From Thermus filiformis (lineage in GTDB: Bacteria > Deinococcota > Deinococci > Deinococcales > Thermaceae): a stretch of 64,000 nt of DNA. Both the position numbers and the translations under genes were made by a program. The notes below the pieces were generated by a model, which searched no databases, was not told the origin of the DNA, and was given only the letters and a program-made list of their open reading frames with translations. Below are positions 33,221-42,054 of this stretch, in pieces. Numbering within the stretch: the stretch's first letter is position 1; each line of letters opens with the position of its first letter. The DNA is taken from the NCBI RefSeq assembly GCF_000771745.2, contig NZ_JPSL02000037.1, forward strand, positions 124,001 to 188,000. Reading direction: 5' to 3'.

Positions 33221-34708
33221 GACGTCTTGGAGGCCTTCCGGGAGGCCCTGGACCGCCTCGCCCCCCAAGACCCCCTGGTCCTGGCCGTCTCCGGCGGGGG
33301 GGACTCGGTGGCCATGGCCCACCTGGTCCACGCCTTGGGGCGGCAGGCGGTCATCGCCCATCTGGACCACGGCCTCCGGCCCGACTCCCACCTGGACGCG
33401 GCCTTCGTGGAGGAGCTGGGGAGGCGGCTGGGCTTCCCCGTCTTCCTGGAGCGGGCCCGGCTTCCCCGGGAGGGGAACCTGGAGGCCAGGGCGCGGGAGG
33501 CCCGCTACGCCTTCCTCCACCGGGTGGCCCGGCGGGTAAGGGCCCGGGCCATCCTCACCGCCCACACCCTGGACGACCAGGCGGAGACGGTCCTCTTCCA
33601 GCTGGTCAAGGGGACGGGGCGGGCCCTGGGGATCCGGGAGCGGCAGGGGCTGGTGGTCCGCCCCCTTCTGGGCCTGGAGCGGGCCGCCCTGAGGGCCTAC
33701 CTCGAGGCCCTGGGGGAGGCCTGGCGGGAGGACCCCACCAACCAGGACCTCTCCCTGGACCGGAACTACCTCCGCCTGGCCGTCCTGCCCCTTTTGGAGG
33801 CCCGCTTCCCCGGGGCCAAGGCCGCCCTGGGCCGCTTCGCCCGCGTCCAGCAGGAGGAGGACGCCTTCTTGGAGGAGGAGGCCGCCCGCCGCCTCCTGCC
33901 GGACCCCCGGTTCTTCGTCCCCGCCTACCGGGCCCTTCCCCTCCTCGAGGCCCCGCCCCTCCTGCGCAGGCGGGCCTTAAGGCGGGTCCTGGAGGGGCTG
34001 GGCCTCAGGCCCGAGGCCCGGCTTTTGGAGCTTCTGGAGGGGGCCCTGCGGGGAAGGGCGGCCACCCTTCCCGAGGGGGTTTTGGCCCGCAGGAAGGCCG
34101 GGGTCCTCTTCCTCATCCCAAAGGAGCCGCGCCTCCCCCTCCCCCCGGGCTTCCGCCGCGCCAGGCCCGGCGACCGCCTGGCCTCGGGGAAGCGGCTGGT
34201 GGAGGTCCTGGCCGCGATGGGCCTTCCCAAGGAGCTGAGGCCGCTTTGGCCCGTCCGGGCCGAGGGGGAGCGGGTGGTGGAGGTCTACGGCCAGGCGGAG
34301 ACCCCCATGCGCCTGGCCCTGGAGGAGGCCCGCCTCGCCCTCCGGGAGGGGGAGGTGCCGGTGGGGGCGGTCCTCCTCCACCAGGGGGAGGTCCACCGGG
34401 CCCACAACCGGGTGGAGGCCCTGCGCGACCCCACCGCCCACGCGGAGATGCTCCTTTTGCGCCAGGTGGGGGAGAAGAACCTGAAGGGGGCCACCTTGTA
34501 CGTGACCCTCGAGCCCTGCCTCATGTGCTACGGGGCCCTGCGCCAGGCGGGGGTGCGGGTGGTCTACGGGACGGAGAACCTGAAGGAGGGGGCCCTCACC
34601 CGGTACGGGGTGGGGGAGGGGATGGCGGGTGGACTCCTGGAGGAGGAGTGTGCTAAGCTTCTTAGGGGTTTCTTCCGGTCCCACAGGGAGGGGTGCCGGA
34701 GCGGTTGA
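33218..34708 (+). CDS. tilS-tadA: Fused tRNA(Ile)-lysidine synthase and tRNA adenosine deaminase
   Basis: About 496 aa in one frame. The N-terminal TilS domain has the PP-loop LAVSGGGDSVAMAHL, the HLDHGLRPDS motif and THTLDDQAETVLFQL-like AHTLDDQAET; it makes lysidine at C34 of tRNA-Ile2. The C-terminal ~145 residues form a TadA/CDA domain: zinc ligands in TAHAEMLLL and LEPCLMCYGAL, which would make inosine-34 in tRNA-Arg. The GTG start fits the local leaderless spacing; an ATG at 33207 is an alternative. The stop codon lies inside tRNA-Ser. Confidence 0.92.
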   Translation: MDVLEAFREALDRLAPQDPLVLAVSGGGDSVAMAHLVHALGRQAVIAHLDHGLRPDSHLDAAFVEELGRRLGFPVFLERARLPREGNLEARAREARYAFLHRVARRVRARAILTAHTLDDQAETVLFQLVKGTGRALGIRERQGLVVRPLLGLERAALRAYLEALGEAWREDPTNQDLSLDRNYLRLAVLPLLEARFPGAKAALGRFARVQQEEDAFLEEEAARRLLPDPRFFVPAYRALPLLEAPPLLRRRALRRVLEGLGLRPEARLLELLEGALRGRAATLPEGVLARRKAGVLFLIPKEPRLPLPPGFRRARPGDRLASGKRLVEVLAAMGLPKELRPLWPVRAEGERVVEVYGQAETPMRLALEEARLALREGEVPVGAVLLHQGEVHRAHNRVEALRDPTAHAEMLLLRQVGEKNLKGATLYVTLEPCLMCYGALRQAGVRVVYGTENLKEGALTRYGVGEGMAGGLLEEECAKLLRGFFRSHREGCRSG

Positions 34709-34778
34709 ACGGGCCGGTCTCGAAAACCGGTGTGCCCCTTAGGGGGCACCGCGGGTTCGAATCCCGCCCCCTCCGCCA
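34687..34778 (+). tRNA. tRNA-Ser (CGA)
   Basis: A 92-nt class II tRNA with encoded CCA. The acceptor GGAGGGG pairs with CCCCTCC. The anticodon loop CTCGAAA gives CGA. A long variable arm (TGCCCC / GGGGCA) and the T-arm GGTTCGAATCC are present. Its first 22 nt are also the last codons and stop of tilS-tadA. Confidence 0.97.
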
Positions 34779-34781
34779 AGG

Positions 34782-34806
34782 CCGCGGCCTGGGCCGCGGT
34801 TTTTTT
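34782..34806 (+). terminator. Rho-independent terminator after tRNA-Ser
   Basis: The 8-bp stem CCGCGGCC / GGCCGCGG with a 2-nt loop is followed by seven T, 3 nt after the tRNA CCA. Confidence 0.92.
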
Positions 34807-34831
34807 GCGCCTTAAAGTGGGGTGGCTTGCC

Positions 34832-34868
34832 GGGGCCCCCATCCTGGCGCCAGCCAGGATGGGGTGGT
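34832..34868. repeat. Intergenic palindromic repeat, unit R2 (reverse orientation)
   Basis: GGGGCCCC followed by CATCCTGGC-GCCA-GCCAGGATG and GGGTGGT. It lies between the tRNA-Ser terminator and the 3' end of the YkgJ gene. Confidence 0.8.
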
Positions 34869-34869
34869 A

Positions 34870-35472
34870 TTACACCACCTGGTACCCCCACCGCCCCCCC
34901 AGGACCCCCAGGCCCTCCAGCAGGGCCACCGCCTCTTCCTTTTCCTTGGGAAGCCGCTCCAGAAGGTACAGAAGCCCCGCCACCTCCCCCAGGACCAAGA
35001 AGCCGTACCGGGCCCGCTCCTCCTCCCAGAGGGCCTCCATCCGGAGCCGGGCCATGCGCAAAGGAGGCTGAAGGTAGGCGCTGGGCTGGGGGGCGTCCGG
35101 CCGGCACCTTTCGGGGTCGCTTTCGGTCAGCACCCCCCGGCAGGCCAGGGGGCGGTGGGGGTAGACCCCGCAAAGCCCCTCCTCCAGGAGAGGGCAGGGG
35201 GTTCCTTCCTGGAAGGCCTTCTGGAAGAACCAGCCGGGAAAGCCGGGGTCGTCCTTTCTCTCACGCAAGAGGGCGAGCCGCCTCGGCCCCTCCCTCAGGA
35301 CCCGCTCCTTCTGGGCCGGGGTTAGGTGGGGCCGGATGGCCTCGGCCTCGAGGCGGCTCAGGGTCACCCAGGGGTAGCAGCAGTAGAAGCAGCCCGCCCG
35401 GCAGGAGGGGCGCACGCCCTTGGCCTCCAGGTACAGGGCGATATCCCAGTCCAGCCGCTCTGCCTCCCTCAC
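34870..35472 (-). CDS. YkgJ-family cysteine-cluster protein
   Basis: 200 aa. The YkgJ/CxxCxxCC zinc- or iron-chelating domain is seen as CRAGCFYCCYPW and later CPLLEEGLCGVYPHRPLACRG. Function is unknown. The GTG start has TATACT 8 nt upstream. It is divergent from the DinB gene with 29 bp between starts. The last codons abut palindromic repeat R2. Confidence 0.88.
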   Translation of the reverse strand: MREAERLDWDIALYLEAKGVRPSCRAGCFYCCYPWVTLSRLEAEAIRPHLTPAQKERVLREGPRRLALLRERKDDPGFPGWFFQKAFQEGTPCPLLEEGLCGVYPHRPLACRGVLTESDPERCRPDAPQPSAYLQPPLRMARLRMEALWEEERARYGFLVLGEVAGLLYLLERLPKEKEEAVALLEGLGVLGGRWGYQVV

Positions 35473-35501
35473 CTCCCCGGAGTATAGGGCATAATCGGGG
35501 T

Positions 35502-35999
35502 ATGCCTGCGCCTTTTCTGAACCCCCTGGTCCCGGGCCTGCCCCCGGCGGTCTCCGCCTGGGTGCGGGGCCTGGAGGAGGTGGAGGAACACCTCGGCAGG
35601 TGGGCCTTCGGCCTTTCCGAGGAGGAGTTCTGGTGGCGGCCCGCCCCCGGCCTGAACCCCATCGGGGGCCTGGTCCGCCACATCCTGGGCAGCTCCTACC
35701 GCCTCCTGAGGGCGGGCCTGCCCGGGGAGCTTCCCGGCTGGGCCTCCCTGGGGCGGGAGTGGGAGCTCCAGGGCCCCTTGGAGCCCAAGGAGGTGGTGGT
35801 GGAGCGGTTCAGGGCCGCCTGGCCCGTGCTCCTTTCCGAGTTCCAGGGCCTGGCCGGGGAGGACCTGGGCCGGCCGGTCCGGGTCGGGCACCTGGGGGCG
35901 GAGGCCCCCTTGGCCCACGTCCTCCACCACCTGGTGGAGCACGCCCAGCACCACGCGGGCCAGGTCATCTACGCCCACAAGCTCCTCAAGGCCCGGTAG
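35502..35999 (+). CDS. DinB-family four-helix metalloenzyme-like protein
   Basis: 165 aa. The DinB/YfiT fold with metal His residues at LVRHILGSSYRL and VLHHLVEHAQHHAGQVIYA. Family members are thiol-dependent transferases or stress proteins; the substrate is unknown. CATAAT (35490-35495) is 6 nt before the ATG. Its TAG stop is also the start of the -10 for the next gene. Confidence 0.88.
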   Translation: MPAPFLNPLVPGLPPAVSAWVRGLEEVEEHLGRWAFGLSEEEFWWRPAPGLNPIGGLVRHILGSSYRLLRAGLPGELPGWASLGREWELQGPLEPKEVVVERFRAAWPVLLSEFQGLAGEDLGRPVRVGHLGAEAPLAHVLHHLVEHAQHHAGQVIYAHKLLKAR

Positions 36000-36008
36000 A
36001 ATGGGGCT

Positions 36009-36401
36009 ATGGAACGTGTCGGTCTACGCGCCTCCCCCCAGGCCACCCTCAAGGCCCTCGAGGAGGCCCTGAGGGGGGTCCGGCTCCAGGAGGCCAAGGT
36101 CTACCTCATCACCGACTGGCAGGACCGGCGCGACCAGGCCCGGTACGCGGTCCTGGTCCACACCCCCAAGAAGGACGTCCTCAGCCTGGATGCCTTCGGC
36201 CCCGCCTTCCCGGGAGGGGAGGAGGCCCTGGCCCGGCTTTTGGACTTCCTCCGCTCCCAAGGGGCGAGCCGCTTCTACGAGGCGGTCCTGCCCCGATCCG
36301 CCCTCTACACCCTGTTTGAGCGGGAGGACCAGGAGGTCCTGCGCGCGGTGATGGCCTCCGCCAACCCCGCCGACCCGGGCCTCTACGTCCCTCAGGCGTA
36401 G
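36009..36401 (+). CDS. Conserved-looking protein of unknown function
   Basis: 130 aa, alpha/beta pattern, no signal peptide. Residues 25-75 alternate strands and helices (VYLITDWQDRRDQARYAV, then DVLSLDAFGPAFPGGEEAL). The last ~40 residues are helical. I do not recognise the family. TAGAAT (35997-36002) overlaps the DinB stop and sits 6 nt before the ATG, which supports it as a real gene. It overlaps the mvaB 3' end by 10 nt. Confidence 0.75.
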   Translation: MERVGLRASPQATLKALEEALRGVRLQEAKVYLITDWQDRRDQARYAVLVHTPKKDVLSLDAFGPAFPGGEEALARLLDFLRSQGASRFYEAVLPRSALYTLFEREDQEVLRAVMASANPADPGLYVPQA

Positions 36402-37255
36402 CGGGCCTTGAGCCGGGCCGCCTCCTCCGCCAGGAGGGGAAGGCGGCTTAGGTTGACCCCCGTCCTCAGGCCCTTGGCCTCCAGGAAGGGCAGGACGTGC
36501 TCCGTGGGGAGGTTGCCCACCAGCTCGTCCCCGGCGAAGGGGCATCCCCCCACCCCGGCCAGGGCCCCCTCGAGCCAAAAGACCCCGGCGGCGAGCACCG
36601 CCTCCACCTTGGCCAGAACCCCCTCGGGGCGGGCGTGGAGGTGGGCCCCGAGGCCTTCGGGGCCGAAGCGGTCCACGGCGGCTTTGAAGACCTCATGGAT
36701 GCGCTTGGGGTCCGCCACCCCATAGGTGTCGGCGAGGGCGATTTCCTGCACGCCCATTTCCCGCAGCCGGGCGATGGCCTCCAAAACGCCCTCCACGCTC
36801 CAGGGGTCCCCGTAGGGGTTGCCGAAGGCCATGGAGAGGTAGACCACGAGGCCAAGCCGCCCCCGGGTCCTTTCCACCATCTCCTGGACCAAGGGCCAGG
36901 AGTCCTTTATGGACCGGTTGGTGTTCTTCCGCTGGAAGGTTTCGGAAAGGGAAAAGGGGTAGCCCACGTGGGTGAGGTTCTCCGCCGCCAGGGCTCTTTC
37001 CAGCCCCTTCTCGTTGGCCACGATGGCCAGGTAGGTCCGCCCCTCGGGTGGGGGGAGGGCCCTTAGCACCTCCTCGGCGTCCGCCATCTGGGGGACCCAT
37101 TTGGGGGAGACGAAGCTCGTGAGGTCCAGGTGGGCGAAGCCCGCCTCCAGAAGGCGCCTCAGGAAGGCCACCTTCTCCTCGGTGGGGATGAGGCGGGAAA
37201 ACCCCTGCCAGGCGTCCCGGGGGCATTCCACCCACTTGATTGCGTTTCCTTCCAC
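36392..37255 (-). CDS. mvaB: Hydroxymethylglutaryl-CoA lyase
   Basis: 287-aa TIM barrel of the DRE-TIM family. It splits HMG-CoA into acetyl-CoA and acetoacetate, the last step of leucine degradation. It has the catalytic Arg-equivalent region WQGFSRLIPTEEKVAF, DLTSFVSPKWVPQMADAEEV, GLGAHLHARPEG and the Cys loop GVGGCPFAGDELVGNLPTE. The GTG start has GGGGAGGG upstream. It lies 18 nt after the carboxyltransferase gene, in one operon. Confidence 0.93.
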   Translation of the reverse strand: MEGNAIKWVECPRDAWQGFSRLIPTEEKVAFLRRLLEAGFAHLDLTSFVSPKWVPQMADAEEVLRALPPPEGRTYLAIVANEKGLERALAAENLTHVGYPFSLSETFQRKNTNRSIKDSWPLVQEMVERTRGRLGLVVYLSMAFGNPYGDPWSVEGVLEAIARLREMGVQEIALADTYGVADPKRIHEVFKAAVDRFGPEGLGAHLHARPEGVLAKVEAVLAAGVFWLEGALAGVGGCPFAGDELVGNLPTEHVLPFLEAKGLRTGVNLSRLPLLAEEAARLKARYA

Positions 37256-37273
37256 CTTTCCCTCCCCAAGCGC

Positions 37274-38935
37274 CTAGACCTGGAAGACTCCCACCCTGAA
37301 GGGCTCCCGCTCGGGGTTCAGGGCCGCGGCCTCCAGGGCCTTCACCACCCAGGCCCGGGTCTCGTGGGGGAAGATGACCTCGTCCACCCAGAGCCGGGCG
37401 GCGGCGTACCGGGGGTCCAGGGTCTCCTCGTACCGGCCCTTGATGCGCTCGTAGAGCTCCTTGAGCTCCTCGTCCGAGGGCTCCTTCCCCTCCCGCTTGA
37501 GCTTCTCCACCTCGAGCTCCAAAAGGGTCTTGGCCGCCTGGGCCCCGCCCATCACCGCGTACTTGGTGCTGGGCCAGGCGAAGATGAACCGGGGGGCGTA
37601 GGCCTTGCCCGCCAGGGCGTAGTTCCCCGCCCCGAAGGACCCCCCCAGGATGACGGTGATCTTGGGCACCACCGAGTTAGAAACCGCGTTCACCAGCTTG
37701 GCCCCCCGCCGGATGATCCCCGCCTGCTCCGACTCCTTCCCCACCATGAAGCCCGTCACGTCCTGGAGGAAGAGGAGGGGGATGTTCATCTGGTTCACGT
37801 CCAGGATGAAGCGGGCGGCCTTGTCGGCGGCCTCGGCGTAGATCACGCCCCCCACCTCTATCCGGCCCCGCTTCCGGATGACCAGGCGCTGGTTGGCCAC
37901 GATCCCCACGGGGAAGCCCCCGATGCGGGCGAAGCCCGTGACTAGGGTCTCCCCGTAGGAGGCCTTGTACTCCAAGAACTCCGAGCCGTCCACCAGGCGC
38001 GCGATCACCTCCCGCACGTCGTAGGCCCGGCTCCCGTCCGGCGAGACCAGGCCGTAGAGGTCCTCCGGCGGGTAGAGGGGGTCTTGGGGCTCCTTCCGCC
38101 CCTCGGCCCAGGCGGCGAGGCGGGGCGGGGGGTAGAGGGCGGCGAGCTTGCGGATGCGCTCCAGGGCGGCCTCGTCCGTGGGCTCGTAGAAGTCCACCGT
38201 CCCCGAGACCTCCGCGTGCATCCGGGCCCCGCCCAGCTCCTCCGAGGAGACCTCCTGGCCGATGGCCGCCTTCACCAGGGCCGGCCCCGCCAGGTAGAGC
38301 CCGCTCCCCTCGGTCATGATGACGACGTCGGTCATCACCGGCAGGTAGGCCCCCCCGGCCACGCAGTTCCCCATGATGGCGCTGATCTGGGGGATGCCTA
38401 AAGCGGACATGCGGGCGTTCAGGTAGAAGATGCGGCCGAAGTCGTCCTGGTCCGGGAAGACCTCGTCCTGCAGGGGCAGGAAGACCCCGGCGGAGTCCAC
38501 CAGGTAGACCGTGGGGATGCGGTTCTCCAGGGCGATGGTCTGGGCCCGGATCACCTTCTTGGCGGTGATGGGGAAGAAGGCCCCCGCCTTGACGGTGGCG
38601 TCGTTGGCGATGATCATCCAGTCCCGGCCCGCGATGCGGCCGATCCCCGTCACCACCCCCCCTGAGGGGGCCCCGCCCCACTCCTCGTACAGGCCGAGGC
38701 CCGCGAAGGTCATCAGCTCGTGGAAGGGGCTTCCCGGGTCCAAAAGCCGGGCGATCCGCTCCCGGGCGGTGAGGCGGCCTTTCTTGTGCTGGCGCTCTAT
38801 GGCCTTGGGGCCTCCTCCTTGGCGCACCCTTTCCAGGCTTTCCCTGTAGTCCCGCACCAGGGCCACCCAGGCGTCCTTGTTGGCCTTGAAGGTGGGGCTT
38901 TCCCGGTCCTCCGGGCGCAGGGCGGTTTCCAGCAT
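37274..38935 (-). CDS. mccB: Acyl-CoA carboxylase carboxyltransferase, methylcrotonyl-CoA type
   Basis: 553 aa, biotin-dependent carboxyltransferase beta subunit. Crotonase-fold halves carry the oxyanion-hole glycines in SGGVVTGIGRI, GNCVAGGAYLPVMTD, and in the C-terminal half FLQDVTGFMVGKESEQAG and GGSFGAGNYALAGKAY. Neighbouring mvaB points to 3-methylcrotonyl-CoA rather than propionyl-CoA. The biotin-carboxylase/BCCP partner is not in the window. TATAAT (38942-38947) is 6 nt before the ATG. Confidence 0.88.
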   Translation of the reverse strand: MLETALRPEDRESPTFKANKDAWVALVRDYRESLERVRQGGGPKAIERQHKKGRLTARERIARLLDPGSPFHELMTFAGLGLYEEWGGAPSGGVVTGIGRIAGRDWMIIANDATVKAGAFFPITAKKVIRAQTIALENRIPTVYLVDSAGVFLPLQDEVFPDQDDFGRIFYLNARMSALGIPQISAIMGNCVAGGAYLPVMTDVVIMTEGSGLYLAGPALVKAAIGQEVSSEELGGARMHAEVSGTVDFYEPTDEAALERIRKLAALYPPPRLAAWAEGRKEPQDPLYPPEDLYGLVSPDGSRAYDVREVIARLVDGSEFLEYKASYGETLVTGFARIGGFPVGIVANQRLVIRKRGRIEVGGVIYAEAADKAARFILDVNQMNIPLLFLQDVTGFMVGKESEQAGIIRRGAKLVNAVSNSVVPKITVILGGSFGAGNYALAGKAYAPRFIFAWPSTKYAVMGGAQAAKTLLELEVEKLKREGKEPSDEELKELYERIKGRYEETLDPRYAAARLWVDEVIFPHETRAWVVKALEAAALNPEREPFRVGVFQV

Positions 38936-38953
38936 GGCCCGATTATAACGCTT

Positions 38954-39439
38954 TTATGCCTCTTCGTGGAAAAGGGTGGGGGCTTGGGGCGGGCAGGGGG
39001 TCTTGGCTTGGGCCCGGGCCTGGCGCCTCGCCTCCCGGTCCACCCGCTCGTTCTCCGGGTGGCCTGCGTGCCCCTCCACGAAGTGGAAGCGCACCTGGTG
39101 GGGGGCCATGGTGAGGAGGAGGGCCTCCCAGAGGTCGCGGTTTTTCACGGGCTTGCCCTCCGCCGTCCGCCAGCCCCTTTGCCGCCAGCGCTCCAGCCAG
39201 CCTTCGGTGAAGGCTTTCTTGAGGTACTGGCTGTCGGTGTAGAGGTCCACCTCGCAAGGCTCCTTGAGGGCTTTTAGGCCCTCTATGGCCGCTTTGAGTT
39301 CCATGCGGTTATTGGTGGTGCAGGGCTCTCCCCCAGAAAGGAGCTTCTCGCGGGTGTGGAAGCGGAGGAGGGCCGCCCATCCCCCGGGGCCGGGGTTTCC
39401 CAGGCAGGCGCCGTCGGTGTAGATCTGGACCCGCTTCAT
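38954..39439 (-). CDS. rnhA: Ribonuclease HI
   Basis: 161 aa. It degrades RNA in RNA-DNA hybrids. All active-site residues are seen: Asp in [15 protein letters not shown], Glu in [13 protein letters not shown], Asp in [11 protein letters not shown], and His/Asp in [14 protein letters not shown]. The ATG overlaps the stop of the VOC gene (ATGA). Confidence 0.96.
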   Translation of the reverse strand: MKRVQIYTDGACLGNPGPGGWAALLRFHTREKLLSGGEPCTTNNRMELKAAIEGLKALKEPCEVDLYTDSQYLKKAFTEGWLERWRQRGWRTAEGKPVKNRDLWEALLLTMAPHQVRFHFVEGHAGHPENERVDREARRQARAQAKTPCPPQAPTLFHEEA

Positions 39440-39825
39440 AGCCCCCAAATGGCCGCTGGGGCGAGCTCCACCAGGTTGCCCGCGGGGTCGCGGGTGTACA
39501 GGCTTCTTCCCCGGGGCCACTCGGCCCACCAGACGGGGTGGCCCGCCGCCTCGAGCCGCTTCGCCCAAAGGGGCAGGTCCTCCTCCTCCACCCGGAAGGC
39601 CACGTGGACGCTCCCCCTGGCCCCGTGGGGCGGAAGCTCGGCCTCCTTCTCCGTCACCCGAGGGTTGAAGACCAAAAACACCCCCCGCCCGGCCCGGAAG
39701 AAGGCGTGGCGGGGAGGGCGGTACTGGAAGCAGGGCAGGCCCAGGACCCCCTCGTAGAAGGCCCGGGCGGCCTCCAGGTCCTCGGCGTAGATGCATGTCT
39801 CCAGGACGTCCACGATTCCTCCCAA
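39436..39825 (-). CDS. VOC-family (glyoxalase / bleomycin-resistance fold) protein
   Basis: 129 aa with the paired beta-alpha-beta-beta-beta layout: [20 protein letters not shown], then [12 protein letters not shown] and the typical end [14 protein letters not shown]. It is a probable metal-dependent lyase, dioxygenase or binding protein; the substrate is unknown. It is translated together with rnhA through a 4-nt overlap. Confidence 0.88.
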   Translation of the reverse strand: MGGIVDVLETCIYAEDLEAARAFYEGVLGLPCFQYRPPRHAFFRAGRGVFLVFNPRVTEKEAELPPHGARGSVHVAFRVEEEDLPLWAKRLEAAGHPVWWAEWPRGRSLYTRDPAGNLVELAPAAIWGL

Positions 39826-39887
39826 GGGGGACGCGCTCCCCTAGCCTGCCCGGGCCTTGCGCCCCACCCCCTCGGCCGTTTCGCCCA

Positions 39888-41402
39888 TTACTCCCATTCT
39901 ATGGTGGCCGGGGGCTTGGAGGTGAGGTCGTAGACCACCCGGCCCACCTCCGGCACCTCCCGGGTGATGCGGCGGGCGGCCTTGTCCAGGGCCTCGAGGG
40001 GCAGCCGGGCCCAGTCCGCGGTCATGAAGTCCTCCGTGGTCACCGCCCTGAGGGCCACCACGTACCCGTAGTGCCGCTCGTCCCCCACCACCCCCACGCT
40101 CCGGACGGGCAGGAGGACGGCCAGGGCCTGGTCCACCTGGTGGTACAGCCCCTCCTCCCAGAGGACCTCGGTGAAGATGGCGTCCGCCTGGCGCAGGATG
40201 GAGAGCTTTTCCTCCGTGACCTCCCCCAGGACCCGCACCGCCAGCCCCGGCCCCGGGAAGGGGTGGCGGAGCCGCAGAGGCTCGGGGAGGCCCAGGAGAA
40301 GGGCCAGGGCCCGGACCTCGTCCTTGAAGAGGGTGCGGAAGGGTTCCAGGAGCTCAAAGGACAGGTCCTCGGGAAGCCCACCCACGTTGTGGTGGCTTTT
40401 GATCTTGGCCGCATGCTCCGAGCCCGCGGACTCGATCACGTCCGGATACAGGGTCCCCTGGGCCAGGAAGCGGAAGGGCCCTTCCTTCCGCGCCACCTCC
40501 TCAAACACCTCCACAAAGGTCCGGCCGATGATGCGCCGCTTTTCCTCGGGGTCCTCCACCCCCTTGAGGGCCTTTAGGAAGCGCTCCTTGGCCTCCACCA
40601 CCCGGAGGTTCACCCCGAGGGCCCTGAGCGCCCCCTCCACCCCTTCCCGCTCCCCTTGGCGCAAGAGCCCGTGGTCCACGAAGACCGCCAGGTGGTCCAC
40701 CCCGCTTTTGGCGAGGAGGAGGGCCAGGGTGGAGGAGTCCACCCCCCCGGAGACGGCCAGGAGGACCCGGTCCTTCCCCACCCTGGCCCGCACCTCCTGG
40801 ACCAGGCGCTCCAGGGTGTGCTCCGGGGTCCAGTCCCGCCTCACCCCGGCGAGCTCGAGGAAGTTCTCCAGCATGGCCATCCCTTCCGGGGTGTGCCGGA
40901 CCTCGGGGTGGAACTGCACCCCCAGGTAGCGGCCGTCCTCGCTCATCAGGGCGGCCACGGGGTTTTCCTCGGTGCGGGCCACGCTTGTGAACCCCGGGGG
41001 GAGCTCGGCCACGTAGTCCGAGTGGCTCATCCAGACCTGGAGGGGAGGGGTGAGGCCCCGGAAGAGGGGCCCCTTGGCCTCCAGAAGGAGGGCCTTGCCG
41101 TACTCCCGCCGCCCTCCCCGCTCCACCCGGCCCCCAAAGTGCTGGGCCAGGTACTGCATCCCGTAGCAGATGCCCAAAACGGGGAGGCCCAGTTCCAGGA
41201 CCCGCGGGTCGGGCCTGGGAGCCTGGGGGTCAAAGACGCTACTGGGGCCGCCGGAGAGGATGAGGGCCTGGGGCTTCTCCGCCAGGACCCGCTCCAAGGG
41301 GGCGGTGCCCGGGAGGATGACCGAGTAGGCCCTGAGCTCCCGGACGCGCCGGGCGATGAGGCGGGTGTACTGGGAGCCAAAGTCCAGGATCACCAGGCTC
41401 AT
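39888..41402 (-). CDS. guaA: GMP synthase (glutamine-hydrolysing)
   Basis: 504 aa. It converts XMP to GMP. The N-terminal class I glutamine amidotransferase has the nucleophile in [11 protein letters not shown] and the His/Glu in GVQFHPEV. The ATP-PPase domain has [13 protein letters not shown]. The C-terminal dimerisation domain ends [10 protein letters not shown]. The ATG at 41402 has TATGAT 6 nt upstream (41409-41414). A longer frame reaching 41888 only reads antisense to luxS. Confidence 0.96.
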   Translation of the reverse strand: MSLVILDFGSQYTRLIARRVRELRAYSVILPGTAPLERVLAEKPQALILSGGPSSVFDPQAPRPDPRVLELGLPVLGICYGMQYLAQHFGGRVERGGRREYGKALLLEAKGPLFRGLTPPLQVWMSHSDYVAELPPGFTSVARTEENPVAALMSEDGRYLGVQFHPEVRHTPEGMAMLENFLELAGVRRDWTPEHTLERLVQEVRARVGKDRVLLAVSGGVDSSTLALLLAKSGVDHLAVFVDHGLLRQGEREGVEGALRALGVNLRVVEAKERFLKALKGVEDPEEKRRIIGRTFVEVFEEVARKEGPFRFLAQGTLYPDVIESAGSEHAAKIKSHHNVGGLPEDLSFELLEPFRTLFKDEVRALALLLGLPEPLRLRHPFPGPGLAVRVLGEVTEEKLSILRQADAIFTEVLWEEGLYHQVDQALAVLLPVRSVGVVGDERHYGYVVALRAVTTEDFMTADWARLPLEALDKAARRITREVPEVGRVVYDLTSKPPATIEWE

Positions 41403-41426
41403 GGGGTCATCATACCGGCATGGCGC

Positions 41427-41495
41427 CACCCCGTCTGGGGGCCCCAGTAAACCACCCCAGCTTGGCACAAGCCAAGCTGGGGGCCCCGGTGAAGG
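41427..41495. repeat. Intergenic palindromic repeat, units R3a (partial) and R3b (forward)
   Basis: R3a is a fragment (CACCCCGTC-TGGGGGCCCC-AGTAAACC). R3b is complete: ACCACCCCAGCTTGGC, loop ACAA, GCCAAGCTGGGGGCCCC, then GGTGAA. R3b covers the -35 position of the luxS promoter between divergent guaA and luxS. Confidence 0.8.
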
Positions 41496-41501
41496 TATAA
41501 T
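41496..41501 (+). promoter_or_regulatory. luxS -10 element (leaderless promoter)
   Basis: A consensus TATAAT exactly 6 nt before the GTG start. The -35 region falls inside palindrome R3b and has no TTGACA-like hexamer. Confidence 0.7.
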
Positions 41502-41507
41502 GCCCTC

Positions 41508-41966
41508 GTGGCCGAGGTAGAGTCCTTCAAGCTGGACCACACGAGGGTGCGGGCCCCTTACGTCCGCCTGGCGGGCCGGGTCCTGACCCCCCGGGGGGAC
41601 GTGGTGGAGAAGTACGACCTGCGGCTGGCCCAGCCCAACCGGGAGGCCCTGCCCACCGCGAGCCTCCACACCCTCGAGCACCTCCTGGCGAGCCTCCTTC
41701 GGGACCACCTGGACGGGGTAATAGACCTGTCCCCCATGGGCTGCCGGACGGGGTTTTACCTGACCGTCCTGGGCCCCCTCTCCCCAGAGAGGGTCCTGGA
41801 GGCCTGGGAGAAGGCCCTCCAAGGGGTCCTGCGGGCGGAGGAGGTCCCCGGGGCCTCGGAAAAGGAGTGCGGGAACTACCGGGACCACGACCTGGAGGGG
41901 GCCAAGGCCTGGGCGCGCAAAGCGCTGGAGGAGGGCCTGAAGGTGCAGGAGAGCGTATACCTATGA
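41508..41966 (+). CDS. luxS: S-ribosylhomocysteine lyase
   Basis: 152 aa. It cleaves S-ribosylhomocysteine to homocysteine and the AI-2 precursor DPD. Metal ligands are in [14 protein letters not shown] and [10 protein letters not shown]; the catalytic Cys is in [10 protein letters not shown]. The family's N-terminal block [15 protein letters not shown] is intact. The GTG start follows TATAAT by 6 nt. It sits with mtnN, which makes its substrate. Confidence 0.95.
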   Translation: MAEVESFKLDHTRVRAPYVRLAGRVLTPRGDVVEKYDLRLAQPNREALPTASLHTLEHLLASLLRDHLDGVIDLSPMGCRTGFYLTVLGPLSPERVLEAWEKALQGVLRAEEVPGASEKECGNYRDHDLEGAKAWARKALEEGLKVQESVYL

Positions 41967-42054
41967 TCCCCCCTCAACTTGGCCCATGCCCAGCCGAGGG
42001 CTCCGGCAGAGCCTTTCCCAGGCGCCCTGGATGCGCGAAGGATAAGGGGGAGAG

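Noticed and set aside
39888-41888. guaA with a 160-residue N-terminal extension
   Set aside because: The extension is antisense to luxS. The amidotransferase starts normally at [13 protein letters not shown] with a 6-nt-spaced TATGAT.
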